Source: Thiomargarita sp. (GTDB lineage Bacteria > Pseudomonadota > Gammaproteobacteria > Beggiatoales > Beggiatoaceae). Taken from it: a stretch of DNA of 13,307 nt. The position numbers and the translations under genes are program-made. Under the pieces are notes generated by a model. That model was not told where the DNA came from, ran no database searches, and worked only from the letters and a program-made list of their open reading frames with translations. The DNA lies in NCBI GenBank assembly GCA_030635005.1, contig DAOVZS010000050.1, forward strand, positions 1 to 13,307. The letters run 5' to 3'. Positions 1-6,898 of this stretch are shown piece after piece. Numbering within the stretch: the stretch's first letter is position 1; each line of letters begins with the position of its first letter.

Positions 1-1333
1 AAATACAATCACTTCCCGCTATTTGATGAATATTATAATCACTGCCTTTGACTAAAATATCGGGTAAAATTTGACAAATCAAATCTTTAGGTGTTTCTGT
101 CGAAAATGGAATGACCCAAGAGACACATTCTAATGCTTGTAATACTGCGATACGTTTGTCTAAGGTATTGATAGGACGCGTATGCCCTTTTAAACGTTGT
201 ATAGAAGCATCATCATTAATAGCCACTACTAAGCGGTCTCCCAAGTGTCGTGCTTGTGTCAAATATTGAATATGTCCTGCATGTAAAATATCAAAACAAC
301 CATTGGTCATAACGACCGTTTCCCCATTTTCTTGGGCTGCTTTAATGGTTATTTTTAAGGAAGTGGTATCATGTATACATTTACCCGTATGCTGATGTAA
401 CGCATGTTCAAGCTCAATAACACTGACGGTGGTCGCTCCTAGTTTAGTGACAGTTATTCCAGCTGCAATATTGGCTAATGCTGTGGCACTCTTCCAATCT
501 TGACCAGCAGCACGTCCTGCTGCCAAAACGCTGATCACCGTATCACCTGCCCCTGTCACATCAAAAACTTCATGAGCATGGGTAGGTAGATGTAAAGGGG
601 GCATTTCTGCTTGTAATAATGTCATGCCTTGTTCACTACGAGTAATTAATAAGGCTTCTAAATCTAAGTGTTGACGTAAAGCTTGCCCTTTTTCAACTAA
701 TTGCCTTTCTGTGGTACAGGGTCCCACAACAGCTTGAAACTCGGAAAAATTAGGGGTGATGATGGTAGCCCCTTGATATTTGCTAAAATCATGTCCTTTG
801 GGATCAACTAAAATAGGCTTATTCTGAGTACGGGCTAAACGAATGAGCTGTTGCGTATCTATTAAAGTGCCTTTACCATAATCTGATAGAATAATAGCAT
901 TGACCTTTTCCAGGTAGCGCTGCATTTTCGTGTATACTTCCTCTGTCTCTAAGGGACTAAAGCCGTCTTCAAAATCTAAACGTATTAATTGTTGATGACG
1001 ACTGAGTACACGTAATTTAGTGATCGTGGATACATCGGCTAATTGAATAAAAGCACAATGTATTCCTTTTGTTGTCAATTGTGTCTGAAGACTGTGGGCA
1101 TGTTTATCTGTGCCTGTTACCCCAATTAAGGTCACTTGACCGCCCAATGCTCTGATATTTAAAGCGACATTGCCCGCACCTCCCGGACGTTCTTCTTGTT
1201 GTTTGACATGTACAACAGGGACAGGTGCTTCTGGAGAAATCCGTGACGTGTTCCCATGCCAATAACGATCGAGCATGACATCACCTATAATTAAAAGGTG
1301 AGCAGATTCAAAATCTGGAATATCTGGAGTCAT
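1..1333 (-). CDS. hldE: HldE, bifunctional heptose-7-phosphate kinase / heptose-1-phosphate adenylyltransferase (3' end cut by window edge)
   Basis: My translation of the minus strand from the ATG at 1333-1331 gives 444 uninterrupted residues running off the left edge. The first part is a PfkB/ribokinase-type kinase: GDVMLDRYW near residue 18, RPGGAGNVALN, and DVTGAGDT at 258-265, whose second Asp (264) is the expected catalytic base. The second part is a nucleotidyltransferase, with TNGCFDILHAGH at 343-354 carrying the HxGH-type motif. E. coli HldE has about 477 residues, so roughly 30 C-terminal residues lie outside the window. By family knowledge the enzyme phosphorylates D-glycero-beta-D-manno-heptose 7-phosphate and later adenylylates the 1-phosphate, on the cytosolic route to ADP-heptose for the LPS inner core. 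Its start lies 31 bases from the start of the divergent DUF3108 gene, so promoters must overlap or lie inside the neighbouring gene. Confidence 0.95.
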   Translation of the reverse strand, partial: MTPDIPDFESAHLLIIGDVMLDRYWHGNTSRISPEAPVPVVHVKQQEERPGGAGNVALNIRALGGQVTLIGVTGTDKHAHSLQTQLTTKGIHCAFIQLADVSTITKLRVLSRHQQLIRLDFEDGFSPLETEEVYTKMQRYLEKVNAIILSDYGKGTLIDTQQLIRLARTQNKPILVDPKGHDFSKYQGATIITPNFSEFQAVVGPCTTERQLVEKGQALRQHLDLEALLITRSEQGMTLLQAEMPPLHLPTHAHEVFDVTGAGDTVISVLAAGRAAGQDWKSATALANIAAGITVTKLGATTVSVIELEHALHQHTGKCIHDTTSLKITIKAAQENGETVVMTNGCFDILHAGHIQYLTQARHLGDRLVVAINDDASIQRLKGHTRPINTLDKRIAVLQALECVSWVIPFSTETPKDLICQILPDILVKGSDYNIHQIAGSDCI

Positions 1334-1364
1334 GTTTTTTTAAGCAACTTTACAGGATAATAGT

Positions 1365-2081
1365 ATGAAAAATGGTATCAAACAAGTGGTTGTTGGTTTC
1401 TGCATGTTATTAATATATACCACTGTCATTGCTGATAGTTTTCTACCTCTATTTACAGCACAATATAAATTGTATGCTAAAGGTGTATCAGCAGGAGAAG
1501 GGACACGTTCTTTAACACGCCTCAAAAATGGTTATTATCAGTTTAAAACGGTTGCTAAAACCACTGGTTTTGCAGCGATGCTTTATGATATGCATATTGA
1601 GGAACGTAGTATATTTGCACATTTGAAAAATGGTGAATTTCGTCCTTTGAAATATTACTATAGTCAGACAGGTAAAAAATCTCGAAGCAGTACACTGATA
1701 TTTGATTGGACGAAGGGAATAGCTATCAATACGTTTAAAGGTCAGACGCACAAAATACCCCTTAAAAAAAATGTGATTGATAAATTGCTATATCAAGTGT
1801 TATTAATGGTGGAACAAAAAAAAGGAAAACGTCATATTAAGTATTCTGTTGCTGATAAAGGAAAAATTAAAACCTATATTCCCCAATATCTTGGTATAGA
1901 ACATCTTAAAATTGGCAATAAGAAATTAAAAACAGTGAAATATGAACGTACGTCGTCAAATGGCAAACGACGCACCATATTATGGTGTGCTCCAAATTTG
2001 CATTATTTACCCGTGCAGGTTGAACATATTGAAAAAGGAGATGTTTTTCGTCTCGTCTTACAGTCAGTCAAATGGTTTTAA
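1365..2081 (+). CDS. DUF3108 domain-containing exported protein
   Basis: A 238-residue protein with an N-terminal signal peptide (hydrophobic residues about 8-20, likely cleavage after VIA at 23). The mature part fits DUF3108: it opens with FTAQYKLYAKGVSAGEGTR, has a beta-rich body, and ends with the family-like WCAPNLHYLPVQVEH. The role of DUF3108 is not established to my knowledge; members are predicted periplasmic or envelope proteins of proteobacteria. An AGGA at 1354-1357 supports the ATG at 1365. The gene is divergent from hldE. It converges on the bamC-like gene with only two bases between the stop codons, leaving no room for a separate terminator. DUF3108 genes often sit near purine genes (purMN) in other gammaproteobacteria, which is not the case here. 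The family call rests on pattern recognition, not a profile search. Confidence 0.8.
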   Translation: MKNGIKQVVVGFCMLLIYTTVIADSFLPLFTAQYKLYAKGVSAGEGTRSLTRLKNGYYQFKTVAKTTGFAAMLYDMHIEERSIFAHLKNGEFRPLKYYYSQTGKKSRSSTLIFDWTKGIAINTFKGQTHKIPLKKNVIDKLLYQVLLMVEQKKGKRHIKYSVADKGKIKTYIPQYLGIEHLKIGNKKLKTVKYERTSSNGKRRTILWCAPNLHYLPVQVEHIEKGDVFRLVLQSVKWF

Positions 2082-2083
2082 TC

Positions 2084-2590
2084 TCATTTCAATTGTTCAT
2101 AGAGCAAAGTTAATATGGTAGTAGCAGTGTGATTGTTGTTAATTTTACCCGTGCTATTTTTCACAAGGATATGTGTGGTTTCCACGTTATCTTTCAAACT
2201 GATGAGATATTCATGTTTGTCTTCGGCAGGTTCATCTTCAAAGAGGCTGGCAAAAAAGCCTTTTTCTTTGGTGTCTGCTGCAATATAACGAATAAAATAG
2301 ATTCCACGTGTACGATCACGATCTTCTATCGTAAATCCAAGACGATCTAAAGCCATACCTGTGCGTCGCCAAGTATGGTCAAAATCTTCATGCACGATTA
2401 AATTGAGTGATCCTTTTTTCTCGATACGCGCATGTGCTTTCTCTTTTTCTAAGGGTTCTGCCTGTTTTTCCTCAAGTGAACCCAGTAAATTGGGTGGTTT
2501 TTCTAGGGCAGATTCTTTTGTGTCACTACTGCACCCTATCAATATTGCAATAAACAAACTGCACCCTATCTTTTTAAAAAGGCGTAACAT
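2084..2590 (-). CDS. bamC: Short BamC-like outer-membrane lipoprotein (NlpB/DapX family)
   Basis: A 168-residue lipoprotein with a signal peptide ending in the lipobox LIGC (Cys20). After a Lys/Glu-rich linker containing PPNLLGS comes one helix-grip domain (about 60-168). It has the BamC signature: LNLIVHEDFDHTWRRTGMAL, then EDRDRTRGIYFIRY at about 94-107. BamC is an accessory lipoprotein of the BAM machine that inserts beta-barrel proteins into the outer membrane. E. coli BamC is about 344 residues with two helix-grip domains and an N-terminal BamD-binding segment; this protein appears to hold only one domain. It is last in an operon behind dapA, the classic dapA-bamC order. No Shine-Dalgarno is visible. 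The start codon follows, in the same frame, only three bases after the stop of the small lipoprotein upstream, so coupled translation is likely. Homology call good; exact functional equivalence uncertain. Confidence 0.75.
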   Translation of the reverse strand: MLRLFKKIGCSLFIAILIGCSSDTKESALEKPPNLLGSLEEKQAEPLEKEKAHARIEKKGSLNLIVHEDFDHTWRRTGMALDRLGFTIEDRDRTRGIYFIRYIAADTKEKGFFASLFEDEPAEDKHEYLISLKDNVETTHILVKNSTGKINNNHTATTILTLLYEQLK

Positions 2591-2593
2591 AAA

Positions 2594-2761
2594 TTAGTGT
2601 TCAGTTTTGCTTAATTCTAGTGGGATTTCCAAAAAAGGTAATGTCTGACTTTTATCATAAACCGTTTGATCATCAACCAAACCTGCATCCAAACTCTTGA
2701 TAACAGCACTACATCCTGAGAACGATATCAAAAGTATGAATAATAGGTGCTTTTTTTTCAT
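2594..2761 (-). CDS. Small 55-residue lipoprotein resembling the BamC N-terminal segment
   Basis: A short ORF found by reading the minus strand: 55 residues, signal peptide MKKKHLLFILLISF, lipobox SFSGC with Cys17. The mature part is only 39 residues and ends YDKSQTLPFLEIPLELSKTEH. The stretch YDKSQTLPFLEIPLEL resembles the Y...lPpLevPPdL segment after the acylated Cys in many full-length BamC proteins, the part that in E. coli packs on BamD. Its ATG overlaps the dapA stop (TAATG) and no Shine-Dalgarno is visible, so translation is probably coupled to dapA. It ends in TAA, and the bamC-like ATG follows in the same frame after one TTT triplet. It may be a split-off or duplicated BamC N-terminus, or an unrelated small lipoprotein. 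The lipobox and spacing make a real gene likely; function is inferred. Confidence 0.65.
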   Translation of the reverse strand: MKKKHLLFILLISFSGCSAVIKSLDAGLVDDQTVYDKSQTLPFLEIPLELSKTEH

Positions 2762-3633
2762 TATATCTGTGCTTGTTGCATGGCTTGTTTCACAATCTCA
2801 TGATAATGTTCTGATAAGGGTGTTAAGGGTAAACGAATACCAGCTGAAATTAAACCCATAGTTTGCACAGCCCATTTAACAGGAATTGGGTTAGATTCGA
2901 CAAATAATTTTTGATGCAAACCCATTAAACGTTGATTAATCGCTTCTGCTGCATTACGTTCTCCCGCCAATGCGAATTGACACATGTCATGCATGGCTTT
3001 TGGGGCGACATTCGCAGTGACAGAAATAGATCCTTTTCCGCCTAATAGCATTAATTCTAATGCGGTAACATCATCACCACTATAAATGGCAAACTTATCA
3101 CTGGTCAATTTTATCAAATCCTGCATCCTTTTGAGTTCACCGCCTGCTTCTTTAATGCCAATGATATTATCGATCTCTGCTAAACGCTTGACTGTCGCAG
3201 GCAAGATGTCACAAGCGGTGCGTCCAGGCACATTATAGAGTAGTTGTGGAATGGGGATCGCCTCTGCAACTGCTTTATAATGCTGATATAACCCCTCTTG
3301 CGTGGGTTTATTATAATAAGGCGTCACTAATAAACACGCATCAGCACCGGCATCAGTGGCACACCGGGTATATTCAATCGCCTCTACCGTAGAATTAGAA
3401 CCTGTGCCTGCAATAACGGGGACACGCCCTGCTGATTGTTCAACAACAATACGAATTACTTCGCAATGTTCGTTATGATCTAACGTTGCAGATTCTCCCG
3501 TTGTACCTACAGCTACAATGGCATCAGTTTGATTATTAATATGATAATCTACTAAACGACGTAAACTTGTGTGATCAACACTTCCATCTTCATGCATCGG
3601 TGTGACCAGTGCTACCATACTACCTTGAAACAT
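2761..3633 (-). CDS. dapA: DapA, 4-hydroxy-tetrahydrodipicolinate synthase
   Basis: A full-length (290 residues) class I aldolase-family enzyme. It condenses pyruvate with aspartate semialdehyde in the first committed step of diaminopimelate and lysine synthesis, in the cytosol. Visible key residues match the E. coli numbering: the VGTTGES motif with Thr44 and Thr45, Tyr107 in TPYYNKP, Tyr133 and Arg138 in LLYNVPGRT, and the Schiff-base Lys161 in IGIKEAGG. The start is supported by AGGAGA a few bases upstream of ATG on the minus strand. It lies 53 bases after the small upstream gene and overlaps the next lipoprotein gene by one base (TAATG). The dapA-bamC neighbourhood is typical of gammaproteobacteria and links peptidoglycan precursor supply with outer-membrane assembly. 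Confidence 0.97.
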   Translation of the reverse strand: MFQGSMVALVTPMHEDGSVDHTSLRRLVDYHINNQTDAIVAVGTTGESATLDHNEHCEVIRIVVEQSAGRVPVIAGTGSNSTVEAIEYTRCATDAGADACLLVTPYYNKPTQEGLYQHYKAVAEAIPIPQLLYNVPGRTACDILPATVKRLAEIDNIIGIKEAGGELKRMQDLIKLTSDKFAIYSGDDVTALELMLLGGKGSISVTANVAPKAMHDMCQFALAGERNAAEAINQRLMGLHQKLFVESNPIPVKWAVQTMGLISAGIRLPLTPLSEHYHEIVKQAMQQAQI

Positions 3634-3686
3634 GTTACAGTCTCCTACTGTTAAAAAGAAAACAGATGTATTTTATAATATCAAGC

Positions 3687-3932
3687 TCATGATTGACATG
3701 CTTGTTGTTCATGTTCTTCTCGTATACTTCGTATAAAATTACGACGCTCATCCAAGGCCTGCGCTGTATTTTCTTCCCCTTGTTGACGTGCACTCTGAAT
3801 AATGGAACTGAAAAATAGATCGGCCTGATCTGTTAGCAATTCTGGATGTTGTTGCAATACCAATAAGGCTTTTTCCATACTGGTGGTTTGAATAAAAGCA
3901 TCTAATGCTGCTTGAAGCGATTCTGTGGCCAT
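3687..3932 (-). CDS. Small stand-alone module of the type linked to TPR/CHAT proteins
   Basis: An 81-residue soluble, probably all-helical protein with no signal peptide. The pattern of an aromatic/Leu helix, then LQQHPELLTDQADLFFSSII, then ARQQGEENTAQALDERRNFIRSIRE, resembles a short module I know from large cyanobacterial and filamentous-proteobacterial proteins carrying tetratricopeptide repeats and a CHAT peptidase domain (a run like qhPELLtdeaDalL..li..a..qgd.......hr.lLrrcRe). Here the module stands alone, with no CHAT peptidase or TPRs nearby. It is the first gene of the operon leading to dapA. The minus-strand ribosome site is weak (AAAGAA before ATG). Function unknown; the resemblance is from memory and should be tested by profile search. 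It could be an adaptor or a remnant of a larger gene. Confidence 0.65.
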   Translation of the reverse strand: MATESLQAALDAFIQTTSMEKALLVLQQHPELLTDQADLFFSSIIQSARQQGEENTAQALDERRNFIRSIREEHEQQACQS

Positions 3933-3975
3933 AAATTTCTTTGAGTCAATGGATTAGTTGATGAATATAAAAAAA

Positions 3976-4024
3976 CTATATCAGTATATGCTAATATATA
4001 ATCATGTTATATTAATGTATATAG
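3976..4024. repeat. AT-rich imperfect inverted repeat in a divergent intergenic region
   Basis: Outer arms CTATAT (3976-3981) and ATATAG (4019-4024) enclose inner arms TAATATA (3992-3998) and TATATTA (4008-4014), with a 9-base centre. It lies between the dapA-operon leader gene and the Met-rich protein gene, and its right arm touches the -35 region of the promoter called at 4022-4051. It could be a regulator-binding site serving one or both directions. Such dyads arise easily in AT-rich DNA, so support is weak. Confidence 0.3.
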
Positions 4025-4051
4025 TCAATCAATAAATGAATATATTATAAT
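4022..4051 (+). promoter_or_regulatory. Probable sigma70-type promoter for the Met-rich membrane protein gene
   Basis: A perfect -10 TATAAT at 4046-4051 lies 18 bases after TAGTCA (4022-4027, 4 of 6 matches to TTGACA). A transcript starting near 4058 would have a leader of about 24 bases containing the ribosome site AAAGGA (4066-4071), ten bases before the ATG at 4082. In AT-rich sequence a TATAAT alone is weak evidence; the spacing and leader fit raise it. Confidence 0.5.
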
Positions 4052-4081
4052 AGATTATTCTCTTTAAAGGAATTTAATGTT

Positions 4082-4783
4082 ATGACAACGCCGTCCACAG
4101 ACAAAGTTGAACCTAAAACAGTCCCTATCTCGCGATTTCCACCTCCGCCTGACATGATGGAATGTGGAGCGGCCATTAGTACAGGTCAAATGGCACAATT
4201 TGTCAGCACTTTTCAGCAAAGTACGCGACGTTGGGAAATTATTGTGTATCCAGCCATGTTTGCTTTTGTAATACTTGCGGGTTATGGTTTTTTTCTTATT
4301 TATAGTTTAACAGGTGATATGTCTTCAATGGCCCATAGTATGGACAATGAAATGGGGGAACATATGTCATCTATGACCGATAGTATCAGTTCATTATCAG
4401 AACATATTCAAATTATGTCGGGGCAAGTTCAAATTATGACACGTACTATCACTGATATTTCAACAAAATTAGATACTTTACCCCAAATGTTAGAACATAT
4501 TAATAACATGAGTGTTTCAATGGCGGGTATGTTCATCTCTATGGCACACATGGATAAGATGATGACACGCATGGATACATCAATGGCTTATATGGATAAG
4601 TCAATTGGAAATATGGATAAATCAATAGGGAATATGGATGATTCTATGCAAAATATGAGTCAATCTATTCATGTGATCACAGTGAATACAGATCAAATGC
4701 GACGAGATTTAACAATGTTAAATCATGGGATATCTAATTTTGCACGTCCTGCATCATTTGCTAACAATTTTATGCCATGGTAA
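4082..4783 (+). CDS. Methionine-rich membrane-anchored heptad-repeat protein, function unknown
   Basis: A 233-residue protein I cannot assign to a named family. Residues 1-48 are a Pro-rich, soluble N-terminus. Residues about 53-76 form one transmembrane helix, preceded by TRRWE, which by the positive-inside rule puts the long C-terminal part in the periplasm. Residues 78-215 are a probable coiled coil very rich in Met: I count 31 Met in the whole protein. Six consecutive 7-residue units at 157-198 begin with Met, with MDKSIGN occurring twice in a row. A second Met/His cluster lies at 80-98 (Met80, 83, 87, 91, 95, 98; His85, 94). Possible roles include a membrane-tethered coiled-coil scaffold or a metal (copper)-interacting protein; neither is proven. 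The gene stands alone and its 3' end overlaps the converging diguanylate cyclase gene by 14 bases. Confidence 0.8.
   Translation: MTTPSTDKVEPKTVPISRFPPPPDMMECGAAISTGQMAQFVSTFQQSTRRWEIIVYPAMFAFVILAGYGFFLIYSLTGDMSSMAHSMDNEMGEHMSSMTDSISSLSEHIQIMSGQVQIMTRTITDISTKLDTLPQMLEHINNMSVSMAGMFISMAHMDKMMTRMDTSMAYMDKSIGNMDKSIGNMDDSMQNMSQSIHVITVNTDQMRRDLTMLNHGISNFARPASFANNFMPW
4550..4675 (+). repeat. Six in-frame 21-base repeats encoding Met-initial heptads
   Basis: The DNA encodes residues 157-198 as six consecutive heptads: MDKMMTR, MDTSMAY, MDKSIGN, MDKSIGN, MDDSMQN, MSQSIHV. The two MDKSIGN units are identical in protein but differ at some third codon positions, so the duplication is not the most recent possible. 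Tandem growth of a coiled-coil unit is the simplest explanation. Confidence 0.8.
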
Positions 4784-5699
4784 CTTCTGGGGTAATATCT
4801 TCATCTTGAAATTTCGTTTGATTACGCCCTGAATCTTTTGCATGATAGAGTGCTTTATCCGCAAGATGTATCAATATATTAGGCGTGGATTGTGGAGAAG
4901 GGAATTGGGTAGCAACCCCTTGACTTATTGTAATGCATCCTGCATTCGTCGCTTTAGCATGTAAAATATTCAAAGAAAGTATATTTTTTCGTAATTTATT
5001 CGCCATGACAAGTGCCCCCTTTGCATCTGTCATAGGCAAAAGACATGCAAATTCCTCTCCACCATAACGGGCTAAAAGATCTGTTTTTCTATCAAGGCTA
5101 TTGTCTAAAGCAGAAGCGACTTTTTTAAGACAATCATCACCTGCTAAATGACCATAATTATCATTGAATTTCTTAAAATAATCAATATCTATCATTATTA
5201 ATGATAAGCGTGATTTCGTTCGTATCGCATGCCACCATTCCTGTTTTAAATATTCATCAAAACGACGACGGTTAGGAATACTGGTTAAGCCATCAATAGC
5301 GCTTAAATTTTCTAATATATCTCTTTGTCTTTTTAATTCTAAATGATTTTTAATACGGGCTTTGATAATAGGTGGGCTAAAAGGTTTGGTAATATAGTCT
5401 ACTGCACCCAGCTCAAGTCCGCGCATTTCATCTTCTACCTCAATACATGCTGTGAGAAATACAACAGGAATATTTTTTGTAATCGCATTTTTTTTGAGTT
5501 CCTTACACACGGTATACCCATTCATTTTAGGCATGATCACATCTAAAAGAATTAAATCTGGTTTTTCTGAGAGTGCAAGATTTAAAGCATCTTCACCGTT
5601 AGTTGCAATCAGAAGCTCATAATTGGGGTGATTTAAAACTTCAATTAATACCGTTATATTTGCAGGGATATTATCTACAATCAATATTTTTTGCATCAT
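4770..5699 (-). CDS. Response regulator with GGDEF domain (diguanylate cyclase)
   Basis: 309 residues in PleD-like REC-GGDEF order. The receiver domain (about 3-120) has phospho-acceptor Asp53 in LILLDVIMPKMNG, Thr83 and Lys105 in TKPF; its acidic pocket reads VDN, so the second acidic residue is Asn10 instead of Asp. The GGDEF domain (about 135-300) starts DGLTSIPNRRRFDE, has metal-binding Asp171 in IMIDIDYFKKFND, and an intact active site GGEEF at 213-217. The RKTD at 204-207, five residues before it, is a proper RxxD inhibitory site, so c-di-GMP feedback is expected. By family knowledge it makes c-di-GMP from two GTP in response to phosphorylation. The start has tandem ATG codons (5699), with AAGGA just upstream overlapping the stop of the kinase gene. 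It is probably co-transcribed with that gene, nine bases away, which suggests one pathway. Confidence 0.93.
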   Translation of the reverse strand: MMQKILIVDNIPANITVLIEVLNHPNYELLIATNGEDALNLALSEKPDLILLDVIMPKMNGYTVCKELKKNAITKNIPVVFLTACIEVEDEMRGLELGAVDYITKPFSPPIIKARIKNHLELKRQRDILENLSAIDGLTSIPNRRRFDEYLKQEWWHAIRTKSRLSLIMIDIDYFKKFNDNYGHLAGDDCLKKVASALDNSLDRKTDLLARYGGEEFACLLPMTDAKGALVMANKLRKNILSLNILHAKATNAGCITISQGVATQFPSPQSTPNILIHLADKALYHAKDSGRNQTKFQDEDITPEVTMA

Positions 5700-5708
5700 C
5701 TCATTTCC

Positions 5709-6782
5709 TTAGATAGATAAGCGAATAGTCACAGTCGTGCCTATGTCTTCAGATGTGTCAAGATGGATACTTCCCCCTTGTGTTTCTGCCATTAACCGTG
5801 CTGAATAGCTACCTAATCCTGTGCCATCTGATTTTCCGGAAGTGGTATATTTTTCAAAAAAACAGTCCCTAATATCAGCAGGAACAACCCCTTTATTATG
5901 AAAGCTGATAATGGCAGTTTCTTGCTTCGCAATAAGCGAAATTGTCACCGTTTCTGATGGCGGAGAAGCCTCAAATGCGTTTTTAAGTAGATTAGCGAAC
6001 ATGGAATAACATAACAGTTGTTCTCCATGAATGATAAAGGGAGTCATATTAGACGGAATAACAATGGACAATTTTTTCAGATCTGAAAGATTCTTAAGAT
6101 CAGAGCACACTTTATGAAGTATGGGTAAAATATTAAATGGAACGGGTTTATACTGATACCCTCCCTTTTCCATTTTATAACGATCAAGAGAACGGTTAAT
6201 CATTCCTAACATTTTATACCCTGATTCTTCAATCAGTTTCAACATTTTCTTTTGTTTTGCAGTCAGATTCTCATCATCCATAATGAAAGTTGCACTACCA
6301 ATAATGCCATTTAAAGGACTTTTGAGATCATGACGTGTAATACGTTCTACATGTTCACGCAAGACAACATTTTCTTTTAAAGCAAGATTTTTAATTTCTA
6401 ATTCATCGTATGCCTGTTTTAATTTCAAATGCGTTTTGACACGTGCATGAACTGTGGGTAAACTAAAAGGTTTACTAATATAATCAACTGCGCCAAGTTC
6501 CAGTCCTTTGGTTTCATCTTCAGACGTATTTTGTGTTGTAATAAAAATAATGGGAATATGTCTGGTCTGCGTATCATTCTTTAGTTGAGCACACACATCA
6601 TATCCATTTATTTCAGGCATCACAACATCTAAAAGAATAAGATCTGGGATTTCCGTTTTTGCAATTTTTAATGCAATGATACCTGAAGTTGCGACCAAAA
6701 TCTCATAATCAGGATTTCTTAATCCCTCGATCAAAATTTTAAGATTGGTAGGGACATCATCTACAATCAATATTTTTGGCAT
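5709..6782 (-). CDS. Receiver-histidine kinase hybrid (REC - dimerisation/H-box - HATPase)
   Basis: 357 residues, cytosolic, no membrane segment. An N-terminal receiver (about 2-120) has VDD at 8-9, Asp52 in LILLDVVMPEING and Lys104 in SKPF. A coiled linker (122-145) leads to an H-box RHDLKSPLNGI with His151. The ATPase domain (about 215-357) has an N-box NLLKNAFEAS (Asn264, Asn268) and a G-box SDGTGLGSYSAR (319-329). The usual DxG of the ATP pocket reads NKG (296-298), a variant seen in a subset of kinases. Lacking its own sensor, it probably receives phosphate or a signal through the receiver. The receiver resembles that of the downstream diguanylate cyclase, pointing to duplication. A ribosome site AAAAGGA lies upstream, and a TATAAT (complement 6837-6842) lacks a good -35. 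It leads the two-gene operon; phosphotransfer to the cyclase is inferred. Confidence 0.92.
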   Translation of the reverse strand: MPKILIVDDVPTNLKILIEGLRNPDYEILVATSGIIALKIAKTEIPDLILLDVVMPEINGYDVCAQLKNDTQTRHIPIIFITTQNTSEDETKGLELGAVDYISKPFSLPTVHARVKTHLKLKQAYDELEIKNLALKENVVLREHVERITRHDLKSPLNGIIGSATFIMDDENLTAKQKKMLKLIEESGYKMLGMINRSLDRYKMEKGGYQYKPVPFNILPILHKVCSDLKNLSDLKKLSIVIPSNMTPFIIHGEQLLCYSMFANLLKNAFEASPPSETVTISLIAKQETAIISFHNKGVVPADIRDCFFEKYTTSGKSDGTGLGSYSARLMAETQGGSIHLDTSEDIGTTVTIRLSI

Positions 6783-6898
6783 GTTCTTGCAATCCTTTTA
6801 TAATGTATCAGTTCTAAAAGATGAGTATTTTGCATTATTATATGTTAACAATGTTATAGAGGATATTTCAAGTTATTAACAATCTCTAAACTTATGCT

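Noticed and set aside
1340..1751. Minus-strand ORFs opposite the DUF3108 gene
   Set aside because: Antisense to a signal-peptide protein with family motifs, with no ribosome site or homology signal of their own.
2594..2596. Stop codon between the two lipoproteins as a simple nonsense mutation or sequencing error
   Set aside because: The downstream ORF has its own ATG, signal peptide and lipobox, which would be meaningless in the middle of one protein, so two genes are more likely. An error cannot be fully excluded.
2129..2597. Plus-strand ORFs opposite the bamC-like gene
   Set aside because: They lack ribosome sites and family motifs, while the opposite strand has a lipobox and a BamC domain. 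They are antisense shadows.
4550..4675. 21-base repeats as a CRISPR array or VNTR outside coding sequence
   Set aside because: The units are contiguous, in frame, differ at codon third positions and encode heptads. There are no spacers.
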